DNA of 64,000 bases from Rotaria macrura (lineage: Eukaryota > Rotifera > Eurotatoria > Philodinida > Philodinidae): positions 1 through 64,000 of the forward strand of contig OENT01000067.1 of NCBI GenBank assembly GCA_900239685.1, read 5' to 3'. The translations under genes were made by a program, and so were the position numbers. Shown here piece by piece: positions 10,583-23,200 of this stretch; positions within the stretch are counted from its first letter, which is position 1, and each line of letters starts with the position of its first letter. The notes beneath the pieces are model-generated. The model did no database searches. It saw nothing but the letters and a program-made list of their open reading frames with translations, and was not told the DNA's origin.

Positions 10583-13500
10583 AAATTTCGAATCAGTTAT
10601 AATGAATCGAGCACGAAATTTTTGTGAAGGTTTAGTTATGTTTGAACATCGAAATAATTTCTTTTCTGGCCACCATATCAGTTCTTAGCGGCTTTTCTAC
10701 GTAATACGGGATTCCGTCACGAAGTTTGTTGTTTTATAGGTCTCTTAGTGTTCAAATAAAAGAAAACTAAAGAACTGTTTACGTCTAATACTGCAGAGAA
10801 AAGGGAGCCGAATAAAATGAGATATTTTCCTCTTAAAAAATAGCGTGATTCTTAATAATAACACACGTTTTATGAGCCTCAATCTATATTTCCCCAAAAC
10901 AGAGCACATAAAAGTTTTATTTTATTTCAGAACTACGACACTTATATGGAAACAGAAAATGCCACATATTGTTCAGCTTACTTTTCTCTACAAGACTCAA
11001 TGTAAACTGTCCTTGATTTGTACTTTATTCGACCGCTAAGAGATTCACAAAATAACTAAGTCGTGACAGAATTACGAAAAGGTGGACAGGCTATTAGAGA
11101 ATAATTGGTATTCCATATACACAGTAGTAGCGATTGTCAACAGTATGTGATTAGCTAATTTAATAGGAGTTTATTTAGTTCAAGTGTTAGATTCGTCTCG
11201 CCTCGCCTAGTAAGAACAAGTAGGTACATCTCATATCATTCGATTTTTATAATTCATTTATGATTTTCAATTTCAATTTTTTGTGAGCAATATGCTGCAA
11301 ACAAATGGTGAATCATAAAAAAATGAAGAGTGGCATTGCATAGTTATTTGCTATGGTTGCTACTTATTATTCAATGAAGCGAACTATTATAACTCATGGC
11401 TGTGACAATAATATTAACAGTTTTTGTTAAAAGTCAATCGTCCTTCTTTTAGTGTGACTAACAGCGCGCGGAAGTCTCACCCCCGTCAATCAAAAGGTAG
11501 TTAATTTCAAAAAAAAAAGGAACTGTAAAGGAGCACTCTTAGAAACAATAATATCAGATTCAATGATTGCAAGCCCAATTTTATAACACGAGTAAATGCC
11601 ATATGTCAATTGTAAGAGGGAGACAGCTGTCTCTTAAATCACAACCGGGTCCGGGTCATATTGTTAAACAGAGCGTAGGATAATAAAATTATTCTGAACA
11701 CGTTCATATGTTCATGAGGTTACTATTGATGTATGCTATGTTAAAACGGAGACATTTCTTGCTACAATGAACCATGTAACTTGATACCCAAGCAAGTACG
11801 TGCGCCATTTTATTTTTCAAACATTAGTAATTTCTTGTAAAGCATGACTAGCTGGTAGAATTACTGTATTGTATTCAACTTTTATTTCACTTGTACTTTG
11901 ATGAAGCATTTCATTCATTGTAGTCAACATCTCTAACGTTTGCAGACCCTTTTCACAGAAATTATTTTGTCTATAAAAATTAGTGAAGCAATTGAATGTA
12001 ATCTGCATCGGTTAATAATATATGTGATCAAAAGAAAAAAGAAATTTCTTTAACACCCCACAATGATATCGATTTTTACCGACATTTGATGCGAACTAAA
12101 TATCGACGGCTTATATTGCGATGAAATGAATCTGCTGAATCTACTACACCATGTAATTGCATTGAGTAGTATAATTTGGATGCGATACATTGGCATTCAT
12201 ACAGACATAGTAATGCAATAATGAAATTATCATTTTATTACTGTGTTTACATAGAGTACAGCATAGAGACTGAAAAAGATTATTCATTATCTTTCTCGAA
12301 AATGGTGAAAAATTTCAAGCTGTGATACTAATAACATACTGACATGTGAACAGAAAAGCAGCGTTATTTCTTTTAAATAAAAAGCTGAATTATTTCTCTA
12401 TAATAAGAAAAGTCAATTTTGATGATTTATATTACGCACCAAAGAAATGCATGTAAAAAATGTTATGTAAAGTATTTCATAAGATAATCATCTGAAGATA
12501 TTACGAAAGATAACAAAAAAAGGTCTTCTATTTAGCAGTAAAGTGAGAAACAAAACATAGGAGAAGTTTTAAATACTCATTAGCATCATGAATGAGACAA
12601 TATGAGAAAAAATACAACTTAGTTCATTATACTAAATGCTCAACGAGCAAGATACACAAAAATAGAAGAACAAGAATATAAATTGAAACCAAAGTGAATA
12701 TTGATAAAAAATTTCGTTTAAAATCAAATCAAATAGAATGAATCAGATCATGTTAATGGTGAACACGTATACGGATAGACTAGATTCTAACTTATAAAAT
12801 TTTATTTGTCTTTAAAACAACATATTTTCTGGTTTTCTATCCTGTTTACTTAGTATACGATCATAATTTTCTGCTGTAAAATTTGTTTTCATCATTTTTT
12901 CTATGTTCTACCTTCGGGATACATTATTATTATTACTAATATTTTTAGTCTTTTATTTAAATCAGAGTTTCTTTTCAAATCAGAAATACAATCTACATGC
13001 TTCAATGAATAAATTTATGTTTCGTGTAAGTAATTTCATTCCATCTTTGCTTTATTAAAAGATTAAGAAATAAATGAACTTCACAAGTTATTCTTATTGT
13101 TCAATCTCAATTTACATTAAAATTTGATCTGTATTTATCTTAAGATGTTATTTCATAATTTAATATGACCGGCACAAAGGATGTAGCGAACGTTGTAGAG
13201 AACAAGAAAAAGAAAAGGCGTAAAAAGTGAACCTATAAATAACTGTTATTTTTCTCACTGCCTAGTTCTCTGTTGATTTAAAGTTGGTTTTACTTCTTTT
13301 TTCTTTATAGATCTGATAAAGTCATTAAAATATTTGATTAACAGGAAAAAAATAGAAAATCGAAGATGCAGACAAGCCAACAGGAAAAAGGAAACACAAT
13401 GAAGTTTTGATTGAAAGGTAAATACATTCTAATAAGACGACACAGGAAGCAAGACTGCAAATAGGATGGAATAGTCCCGTTCCATGTCATCTCATAGAAT

Positions 13501-14922
13501 GAATTGTTTTTTTCGAAAATATGTAGTAAGATAGAATGGAATAGAATTCTTGTCCAATCGGATTTCCCAAGTTTATTATTTCTTCTGACAGAATATACGT
13601 TTACTTCTCATGAAATGTGCATTGAAAGTAATCTGTAGAAATAGAGAGTAATAGGATTTATTGTATTCTGATCGTTGATCTTTCTACCTAACAGAAATAT
13701 TAATTGCATGTTGATTTTTTTTCATGTGAAAATTCTCATTATTTCTAAAGGGTATTCACGGCAAATTCAACTAATATTAAGTTAGTCGGGTGGTCTATGC
13801 TAAGATCTTGTCTCAATTTCTTAATTACCTCCTATCTTTGTTGTTGATTATTTAGATAAAATGTTGTATTTACGAGAAATAATGATTATCTTGACTGACA
13901 ACCCATGCATAGGATTCCAGAAAGGCAAAATTGATAAGTAGATACCGAATTTATATGAATTTCAACTATTAAACCATCCTCTAACGTTGATAATCAATCG
14001 AAAAAGTTCAGTAACTCAGACTAGAGTATAAAAAACACCTTGGATAACGTTTAGAAGTAGAAAAGAAACTTGAGTAAATTCTCATCTATAAATAAAATAA
14101 AGATAGAGTACTAAAATCCTCTAAGAAGACTAACACAAGTAGCAGGCGCTTACTATAGCCTAGAAAATTTAAGTATACTTGAATGTTTAAAGATAAATTT
14201 TATCTCGTAATTGCAGGAGTTCAATGACGTGCATTATTTTCTAAGATTAGCTACTTTACATTATATATAAAATCAAAATGCTTTGAAAAATAACTATAAT
14301 AAATTTAAGATCTTACTTCAGTATTATAAAAAAAAATAAATAGAACATAGATTGAAGTACTAATGAGAGAATTTTATGAGAATCAACACAAGTGTTCAGA
14401 AAATATTTATACTAAATGCATATTTTCATAAGGTAATTAATTTATCCCATATTATTTCATTCAGAATATTAACATCAAATTAATTATAGAGAAACTCAAA
14501 ACATATGTCGAGTATTTAAACTGTTCAGTATTCGTTAAACAATAGGAAAAAATTGTAATTGAGATATGGATATGACTAACAAGGAAGATATGGAAATATT
14601 TATGTACAAAAAAGTTCTCCTAACAACATGAATCAATTTGAATGAGTAATTGTTGACTTTGTATTACATTTGAAAGATTTCTATTTTCATTTTAAAAAAG
14701 TACATTCCATATATTCACATTTTATTTATTATACAAGTGAAAATTATGAATATTTAAAATATTAAATCGATTGAAGAGAATTCGATTCATCCAAGTCTAT
14801 CAATTATTGCCAATATAGCCTAAGTATTCAATACAAATCAGATGGTATTCGTCATATAGAATTCTTACAACTGCAAAAATATTTCAACCCTCAAATAAGC
14901 ATTGTTATGCATATAAAATTCC
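10583..14922. other. 4.3-kb AT-rich intergenic region
   Basis: No gene is recognised. A minus-strand frame at 11817..12008 (63 residues, containing YNTVILPASHALQEI) reads somewhat like protein but has no supporting neighbours. A 21-codon frame at about 13167 (MTGTKDV.. with a KKKKRRKK tail) is too short to support. The last kilobase would hold the promoter of the channel gene. Confidence 0.4.
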
Positions 14923-16472
14923 ATGGCATATAATAAAGAAATACACGACCAATTGCATAACGCTGCACACGTACGTAGAATGTCATTGTTCAGCAGTGCT
15001 CTAACAGGTTCGAAAGAATATCATAAAATTAAAAATCATGTTTGGAACAATTTGCTTCTAGTTTTTCAGAAAGCAACACAAGAATTTTCAGATTCATCAT
15101 TATCCCTTTCTAATCCCGTAGTCAAAGTCTATGTTCGTCTAATGTTTCTTCGCATAGGCGAAATCGATACTCTCAATGAAAAATATCAAGCACAAGCGTC
15201 TATTGAATCTCGTTGGTCCGTTGATTTTGAAAACATCGCATCACGTTTATCTTCTGATGAAAAAAAACGTCTCATCAAAGGAAAATCTATATCACTTACT
15301 AAATATGCTGAATCAAATTGGAATCCTCAATTATATATTGAAAATGCTCTAGGTGATTTAAAAGAACAAGTAAAATATAGTGCAAAAATATCCAAAACAG
15401 ATAATCAAGTATACGTTTGTGAACATCGTGATATTAAAGGTTTATTTTGGGAAAAACTTGAATTACAACATTTTCCATCCGATGTTCAAGAATTATCAAT
15501 ATCCGTTGGCTCCATGCTTTATGATGATAAAGTTTTGTTGATAGCTGATCCTTACCATCTAAGTGGCATAAATCGAGAAGCATTCGTTGATCAACAAGAA
15601 TGGGCATTATATGAACATGTTGATACTCAACAAAGATATGTAAAAGAGTTTCTATTTCGAGGTGGTGATGACGATGATGAAGATGAAGATGATTATACAA
15701 ATACTCTAAATAAAAAAGATCGAAAGCGTTCTATTTTAACTGTTACTAGTCATGCAGGTTCGTATTTGATCAGAAAAGAAATGACACAAAATAAATAATT
15801 ATTCTCTCCTATGTGAAGCTCGTCGATCCAATTATTTCTATTGGAATGGCTATTGTCTGATATTCCTAATTACTTTAGTCTCATTTTGTATTTTTGCCAT
15901 ACCACCAAAGTGAGTTATGATATCAATAATGTTAATTTAATATAAGTTTTTCACTTCACCTTCAGTCTACCAGCTAATCGTCTTCAGATTTGTTGTACAC
16001 TTCTTTTGACATCCATCACTTTTCGATGGACAGTAAACAGATCACTTGTAAGTCTCATTGTTCATTATTTTTCTCATTCTATCGATTGATTCTATGACGA
16101 CATCAGCCTACGATATCATATTTAACAGCAATGGATAAATATGCAATAATGTGTCTGTTTATTCTTGTTATTCTTTCAATTTGGCACGCTATTATTGGCG
16201 GTTTAATAACTAGATTTACACCTGATTCTAACGTACATTTGATAAGACAATTGGAAAATTTTGATCTATATGTTTTATATACGTCGACTGGAATCTATGT
16301 TATAATTCATGTAGTACTTCTTGTTTGGCTATTTTGCGTTCCATTAAAATATCGTCGTAAATTAAAACAAAAAGATGCTCAATATCGACAATTAATATCA
16401 AGAAAACATGAACCAACAAGAAGAAAATTGAAAAATAATCCTGATTATATCCCAATATCAATAAAAAGTTAA
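14923..16472 (+). CDS. Cys-less pentameric ligand-gated ion channel
   Basis: Four exons, 14923..15757, 15819..15909, 15966..16047 and 16107..16472, give 457 residues; introns are 61, 56 and 59 bp. The N-terminal domain (about 65-280) has family landmarks: VRLMFLRIGEID, WNPQL (133-137) and HFPSDVQEL (183-191). Four membrane helices follow: M1 (GYCLIFLITLVSFCIFAI), M2 (NRLQICCTLLLTSITF, then LP), M3 starting SYLTAMDKY and M4 near the C-terminus (LYVLYTSTGIYVIIHVVL). The two cysteines of the eukaryotic Cys-loop are replaced by Glu177 and Leu191, as in prokaryotic relatives. Before M2 the protein has P-A-N-R, nearer to the P-A-R of anion channels than to the Glu of cation channels. A run of nine acidic residues (249-257) lies where loop C is expected. 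No signal peptide is obvious. Ligand and ion selectivity cannot be told. It converges on troponin I copy 1, 163 bp away. Confidence 0.85.
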
Positions 16473-16635
16473 TCTTTCTTTAATCGATAGATTTCGTTTT
16501 TTTTTATTTGTATTTTATAATCATTATGACTAAAGATGTATAATGAATAGAAAAAAAAGAGAAAAAGGGTCCTTAAAAACAAAAACATAAGTTATTTGAG
16601 TCTGAAAATGGTTTTTGTCATATGAATAGAGTATT

Positions 16636-18029
16636 TTATGCATCGTCTTCTTTATGTTCTTTAGCAGATTTAAGCTGAACTTGATCACGATAGTTTATTT
16701 TTTCTTCTTCTTTCTGGTCTTCTTTAATTGCAAATTTATTTGTCGATTGTTTTAAGTTAGCCATGTTAATAAAATTAGGTTCATCTTCTTTGGGCTTTTT
16801 AATTTTATTCAACCTGATTTTGATTGAAATTAGATTTGAAAAGAAAAACAAAATCAAACATTAGATATAAACTTACTTCTGTTCAGTCTTCGAGACTTTC
16901 TTAAGTGATGGTTTAACGAATTTACCTTTGATATCATTGATTTTGATTGTTAATTCGTTGATCTAAATAATAAGAAAATATCATGACAAAATAAGACTTC
17001 TGTTAAAATAATCTCGTTCAATTTTATTTTCGTTTCTTTTACATCATAATCTTGTTTTCGAATTTTAAATTCAAGATCATAACGGCTGTCTTCGTTTGTT
17101 TTCAGTTGATTATGAAGATCTTGACAAAGAGATTTAAGTTGAGCTAAAGAAAAAAGAAAATGTTCATGAAACTCGTTTTTTTCCTCATATAAAGATAATT
17201 GTTGAATATTCACCATCGCTCATCGAACTAAGATCATCAAGTGGTTTCAAACGTTGCTCAATAAAATTTTTACGTGCTTCTAAACGACGTTGTTGTTCAC
17301 CTTTAAGATTTTCCGTAGCCATTTTCATAATCAAAAGCTGAATGAATATAGTATTCAAATATTTTTTCAGAACATAAAATACAATTGAATACAAACACGA
17401 AGTTTTCGTTTCTTCTCCGGTGTTAAACCAAAACGTTTCTTTTTCTCTGCTGCATCACGAGCCTCTTGACGTTTACGTTCACGATCTGCTTTCTTGCGAG
17501 CCTTCTTTTCATCTTCTGTGAGTGGTCGATCCTATTGACACATAAAGTAGCGAGTCTTCAAGACGCATACAATAGAATTTTTCTTTCACCATATACAACA
17601 TATGCCATGCTTTGCACACTATTCACATTTTGCAAATCATTGCTCGATAGTATTTTAATTCTTTGTGCAGTTTGTTTTCTCGTTGTTTAGCAAGCACATC
17701 AAGCATTCATCATATTCACGAATATTAAAGAATTATCAGTCTTCATTTAAAATTGTAAATAGCACAGTGAGAAGAATTCAACTTGACAAGGCCGTACAGT
17801 AATAAATGCAATATCATGCAGTTACAGCTTGTATGTGACGCTCGTCATATGATTGTTTGTGATCATGCAAACAGACAACATGCGAATTTTTATGTTTTTT
17901 TAATTCAACAGATAAATAGATGTATATTTAAATAGATGTATATAATACACATGCATTGCATTCAAATAAAATTGAGATATTTTTTTAGTGTGAATTATTT
18001 CTTTTGTTGAATGTTACCTCGTCAGCCAT
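16636..18029 (-). CDS. TnI: Troponin I, copy 1
   Basis: Six exons on the minus strand: 18029..18018, 17531..17397, 17337..17214, 17143..17043, 16962..16877 and 16813..16636, giving 211 residues. The first exon codes only for MADE. Family marks in order are a basic helix ([22 protein letters not shown]), the IT-arm segment ending [13 protein letters not shown], then INELTIKINDIKGKFVKP and LKKVSKTEQK. The inhibitory segment is GKFVKPSLKK. Troponin I is the actin-binding inhibitory subunit of the thin-filament calcium switch in striated muscle. Introns are 59-81 bp except the first (486 bp), which may hold regulatory sequence. A splice-acceptor-like TTACACAG sits six bases before the ATG. AATAAA occurs near 16503 on this strand. 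The lysine/glutamate-rich tail ends KEHKEDDA. Confidence 0.9.
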
Positions 18030-19320
18030 TTTTTTCTGTGTAACTAAGAGTTGTTGTGTGTCTTTGTTGATCGTGTAAAGCAGCAAAAGCGAGAGAAAAG
18101 GAAAGAAAGATAAGCACGATACGATTATGATGCTAGTACAAAACACTTATTCTTCGTTTTCTTTTCTTTGGCAATATCAACCTACGTACAGGCCAAAAAA
18201 AGCCAGAAACATAAAGAAAATTCGACTAAGAGAGAGAAAAAAGAATCGCCGACGATGATAGTAATGATGATGTCTTGTTCCAAAAATATCTATACGTATG
18301 TGTATTATGGCATTGCTAGAACGAGAGGAAGGAAAGCAGCTAAGTCTCTCGCTACTTTTTTTTTTCTGTGCGGCTGTGCGTAGAGACAACATCGACAACA
18401 AATAGAAAAGCTCGTTATTGTTCTCTTCCATCTCGTGCATTTTTACGAATCCTGCACATATACGGATGCATATAGATATGGAATCGGATGAGAAAACAGA
18501 ACGAGAAACAAACCAATATTTTATCTTTCCTTATTCCTCATAGATAATAACTTACAATAGGAATTTTTCCTTCCAGATACTGATATCAGTTATAAATACC
18601 AATAACCAAAATGATGACCATAAAAGAAAAACAAGTTCTAGAATCTATTTCTCTGGATATTTCTCTCAAATATCTCATTTTCCTTTCTATTAATTTCATA
18701 TGTTTTTATAAGAAAAATTTCACAGCAGCATCTTGAAAAGATTTCTTCATGAGATAGTAATAACAACCTTGACGAGCGACACGATAAATAATCTATATAT
18801 AAATTTTCTTTTCTTCTCATGCCCTTTAATAGAAATATTCACAGTAAACAACAATTGTCCCTTATCGCTAACGCAGTCAAGCTTCGAAAAGAAATCAACT
18901 GACAAGAGAGAAGTTAGAAATACTACTAGAAAATTGATTAGATCGCATGCTAATATTCAATAAACGTAACCACTAGATAAATACTGATAAAGCATCGACA
19001 TCTGTTGACATCAAGACTAAATCAGATGCTCACTTTTTAATGATGATGATGATGATGATCATCATCATCATCATCATCATTATCATCATCATCATCATCG
19101 TATTGAAGATTCCAGGAACATAGAATATCAGTATAAAAAACAAAAGAAATGATAATAATTTTATAAAAGCAGATGTTTCATCAATGATTATTATAAAAAG
19201 AATGATTTTTAAATAAAAACAAACAATGAAAATGAAACTTCGATCGTTTATTTGGTCTACAGTGGATAAAGCTAAAATGAATATTGAGGGACCTGTTTCT
19301 AAAGATGTTCATAGTAATAT
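18030..19320. other. Spacer between the two troponin I genes
   Basis: Contains the 5' flank of copy 1 and the 3' flank of copy 2, with AATAAA for copy 2 near 19243 on the minus strand. It also contains a long GAT/ATC palindrome, listed separately. The small open frames around 18170..18960 have no splice support or recognisable content. Confidence 0.45.
19040..19077. repeat. Perfect 38-bp palindrome of ATG/CAT triplets
   Basis: Six ATG-phase triplets run into GATC and then into the complementary CAT triplets. The right arm continues imperfectly as (ATC)n to about 19102. A microsatellite that inverts at its centre forms a hairpin or cruciform. It lies about 240 bp downstream of the troponin I copy 2 stop. 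Confidence 0.8.
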
Positions 19321-20147
19321 TTATTCGTCTTCATGATGATGTTCCTTTGTTGATTTCAGTTGTATTTGTTCTCGAAAATTAACTTTATCATCATCTTTAT
19401 GTTCTTCTTTTAATGCGAATTTATTTGTTGATTGTTTAAGATGAGCACGAAAATCGATTTCTTCTTCTTTTGGTTTGTGTAATTTTTGTAATCTAAATTA
19501 GTTCAAGAAATAAAATCATTCACTTGATAAATGTTAAACAAGCTAATGTATTAATTTTACTTTTGTGTAGTTTTCGATACTTTTTTCAATGTTGGTTTTA
19601 TAAATTTTCCTTTAATATCATTTACTTTAATGGTTAATTCATTAATCTGATAAAATAGAAAGAAATCGACTTGTGACTATGATTTACAAATGAGAAAGAA
19701 TTGATTTACATCATAATCTTGTTTTCGAATTTTCATTTCAAGATCAAATCGAGATTCTTCGGTTTCAATCAACTGCTTATGATATTCTTTTACTAATGAA
19801 ACTAAATGAGCTTCATTAAGAACTTTAAAATCAGTCGGTAGCGCCTTAACACGTTCTTCGATATAGTGTTCACGAGCAGCTAAACGTTGTTCGGCAGCAT
19901 TCTTTAAATTTTCTGTCGCCATTTTCATGATAAGAAGCTAAACAGTTTATTGAGATGAAAAAGAATTAAATAATTTTTTTCTTTCGAAAACAATAACAAA
20001 ACCAAAACATACCCGAAGTTTACGCTTCTTTTCTGGTGTTAACGCAAAGCGTTTCTTTTTTTCGGCTGCATCTCGAGCCTCTTGACGTTTACGTTCACGA
20101 TCGGCTTTCTTTCGTGCTTTCTTCTCTTCTTCAGTTAATTCACGACC
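19321..20147 (-). CDS. TnI: Troponin I, copy 2 (first coding exon unresolved)
   Basis: Four exons on the minus strand, 20147..20013, 19937..19710, 19646..19561 and 19492..19321, give 206 residues in frame to TAA. The first exon differs from the matching exon of copy 1 at only about 4 of 45 residues ([20 protein letters not shown] start). The conserved [25 protein letters not shown] and [10 protein letters not shown] follow. The tail is KEHHHEDE. Copy 2 has one continuous exon where copy 1 has a 70-bp intron, after the residues aligned with SMSD. The initiator exon was not settled. An ATG followed at once by GTATGT at 21200..21198, and ATGACA followed by GTAAGG at 20201..20196, both keep frame. 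A short MADE-like exon further upstream is also possible. Function is as for copy 1; the duplication is tandem and same-strand. Confidence 0.85.
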
Positions 20148-20201
20148 CTAGAAATTACGAATAGAAATTATCAAAATGAATACTACAAACCTTACTGTCA
20201 T

Positions 20202-23200
20202 TTATTCTTATTCTATAAAATCACTCAGAAGATCAAATTTTCGATTGAAAATCTAGAAATTTTTGTCATTATACAACGATCCTATGCACAGGTATTCTTA
20301 TCAATCGTCAAATCTGTTTTTCTATGGTGTTCATAGAAAAATCATATTGACTTTGGTCGAATGCAATAGGATAGAATTAGATCGTCGATATAATTTAGTG
20401 TTGCTCGATTTAACATATGTACGTATTCATTTTGTTTAAAAAAAAAGTATTCTCTTGTATTTACATGCATACAGTAGAGAATTAAGCAACAATTTATTGA
20501 TTGTTTCCCTAAATTCAATAGAAGAAAATTCTTTTGTTCACATTACCGAGTCATTCATTCTTATCGTTTATCCTTGTTGTTGCTGTTGTTGTTATTGTTG
20601 TTGTATATTATCAATGAGACTAGCAAATAATGTTATCTGTCGATATCGAAGCAACCGAGACAAAGAATGCTGATCACATTTTTTTTCTGTAGATTCCCTT
20701 TTTCTGCTAAATATCACATCTTTCTTTTTTCTGATATAATTAAAGTACACGAGAGAAAAATCTCTCATTCAGGTTTTTTGTTCTTCTTCTCGTCTCATAG
20801 CGATTAATATCATTTACACAAACATACACATTTGTTCATGTATATGAGTGTCAACCACCAGATGTGATACTAACTAATATCGAATCAATGAAAAATATCT
20901 TCATAGGAAACTACAACTGTACATAATTATGTATTTTCTCTAGACACAAAAATAGACTATTCACCAGTTGTCTACAGTGTGTACAAAGCAAATAAAAGAT
21001 AATTTGGAATCGATCGAAGGATATTCTATGGATCGAATACGATTTTAGAGATCTATCCGTCGTCGATATTTGATCCAGTGTTCGTATTGGATGTTGGACA
21101 GAATATATTATAATAAAGGAACAACACTCTTACCAATATAGAACGTAAAATGTCACTATATATTGAAGAATACAATTGTGAGTTATCTTATACATACCAT
21201 TAATACTATAAAACAAGCTAATATATTAGATTATTTCGTTTTACATTTTCAGAATTTCTCAAAGTATGAACTGTGTAATATTCATAATTAAGTCAAAATT
21301 TAAACGGCAACATATTCAATCAAGAAAATTTTACATACTCACTTGTATTAACGTGAAATTTCTCACTGTGATCTATTTTCTCTTAGATACATACTTGAAT
21401 ATGAATGCATAATAAATGCACTATAGAAATAAAAAATCATCAATAATATTTATCTATATTACAAAGTCACAAGGACAAATAGATTACAATCAAGAAATGT
21501 AACAAGTGTGACCTTCGAAACACTGCTTTGAATTTTATTTCAATAGTAGTAGACTTTCAGTATAGACTAATATGAATACTACCGTTGTATGATCAAAACA
21601 TGTCTGTTTTTTTTTGCTTCCTTAAATTTTAACACAATCTTTGCAAAAAATAATGCTGCACACTGTTCTCTCGATAGTTAACGAATATACATTAATCTCA
21701 TTTAAAGAATCCTATGTCTGTACAGAAAATGAACTTATCTCATTCTTATTTTTATATTCTCGATCACATGATGGTAATGAGAAAGAAGAAATAAAATATC
21801 ACAATAACTTTACTATAATCACAAGTTAAATTCTCATTGTTAGCTCCTTCATTACATGCTTTGTAAGAATCATAGCGCGTGGCCTTTACGTGTGAAACAT
21901 TGAATAAAAATCAAATATGCAATTTTATCTTAAACTGTACTACATCGGAGATAATGTTGCTAGGGTAGATATCAAATAGGTTTCAATCGAACAATCCGAA
22001 ATCTATCTTTAAGTAATATCAAGTCTATTCGGATTATGGTTCACTAAAAAGAATCCTATTGTTGAATGATCTTATTCGTTGATTAACAAATTCATACAAA
22101 TTTATCCGATATTGACAAGTAATTCACACTTAACAACGTCGAAAATTTTCATCTGTCAAAGTACAAAAAGGAAAGTATATTTCTAGAAATTTCATTTTCG
22201 TTTTTCTCTGGTAAACATTTAGTAAGTTTAATACGATGGGCTTGTTGTGACTAGATTATTCTCTTCGTGTTTTTCTTCATGTCTAACAAGTGTTGCGTAA
22301 TTTAAGGAGAAATATCTTATCGAAATCCTACTTGAAATATATACAATTTCATGTATAGATCATAGATGTAGGAAAGCTTTTTAATACTTTTCTATATTCC
22401 AAAGTTTACATTAAGCATATGCTTATTTAAACATAAAAATAGTCTACTATCAATAAGAGATCATTACTACAGATTCTTTTGATCTGCCAATCGAATAAAC
22501 TGATAGTTATTTATTTTTTATCAATATAAGGATAATTTCAGTTATGTCATGCAGTAGTACTAGTAGATAAGAAATGATTTGTAAATTGCATAAATGAGAA
22601 CGAAGAACATTATTATATATATATATATACATAGATATCTGCAGTTGTTGAATGATGTTTATGATTGTGCAGAAAAACTATTAGACAAGTAAGTATGACT
22701 AATGAGAAAAATCTACTTTCAACAGAATCACAATGAATAGTTTTGCGTTGCATAGATGATCAATCGTGTTAAAAACAGTCGTCTTTTACACTCGGCTTGC
22801 TTTTTTATTGTAGACGAAGACAAGATGTAGATGAAATTCTATATCATTCATTGTGCTCAAATTTCTACACTTTTAGATCTTTGAAATTAATCTAATACTG
22901 ATGGGATAAAATACTACAATGGTTGGATGTCGAAATCCAAGAAAAAGATGCTGTCATTGAGAATGCAATAGGTTCTTGTTGATGTGAAACAAATTATGAG
23001 AATAGATAAAATTTTGGATTTAAATGTGATTCTCTTTCCATGCATAACAAGCATCCATATGTTATATAAACCAACAAAGAATTATGGATTCAGTTAATTA
23101 TGGGTCATTCTAAGAAACAAATCAATGAATAGATTTTTCTTGTTATTTTTTCACTACCCTATCGTCTAATCTGTAGAAAATTAAAATTATTTGCTAATTA

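Noticed and set aside
11817-12008. 63-residue minus-strand frame
   Set aside because: Protein-like wording but isolated; no exon chain and no known family.
13167-13360. Tiny lysine-rich two-exon reading (about 30 residues)
   Set aside because: Too short; the GTGAAC donor is weak.
15434-15700. Minus-strand histidine-rich frame
   Set aside because: Antisense shadow of the channel's acidic GAT/GAC run.
18168-18440. Opposed frames near troponin I copy 1
   Set aside because: Low-complexity AG/TC-rich 5' flank; no motif, no splice partners.
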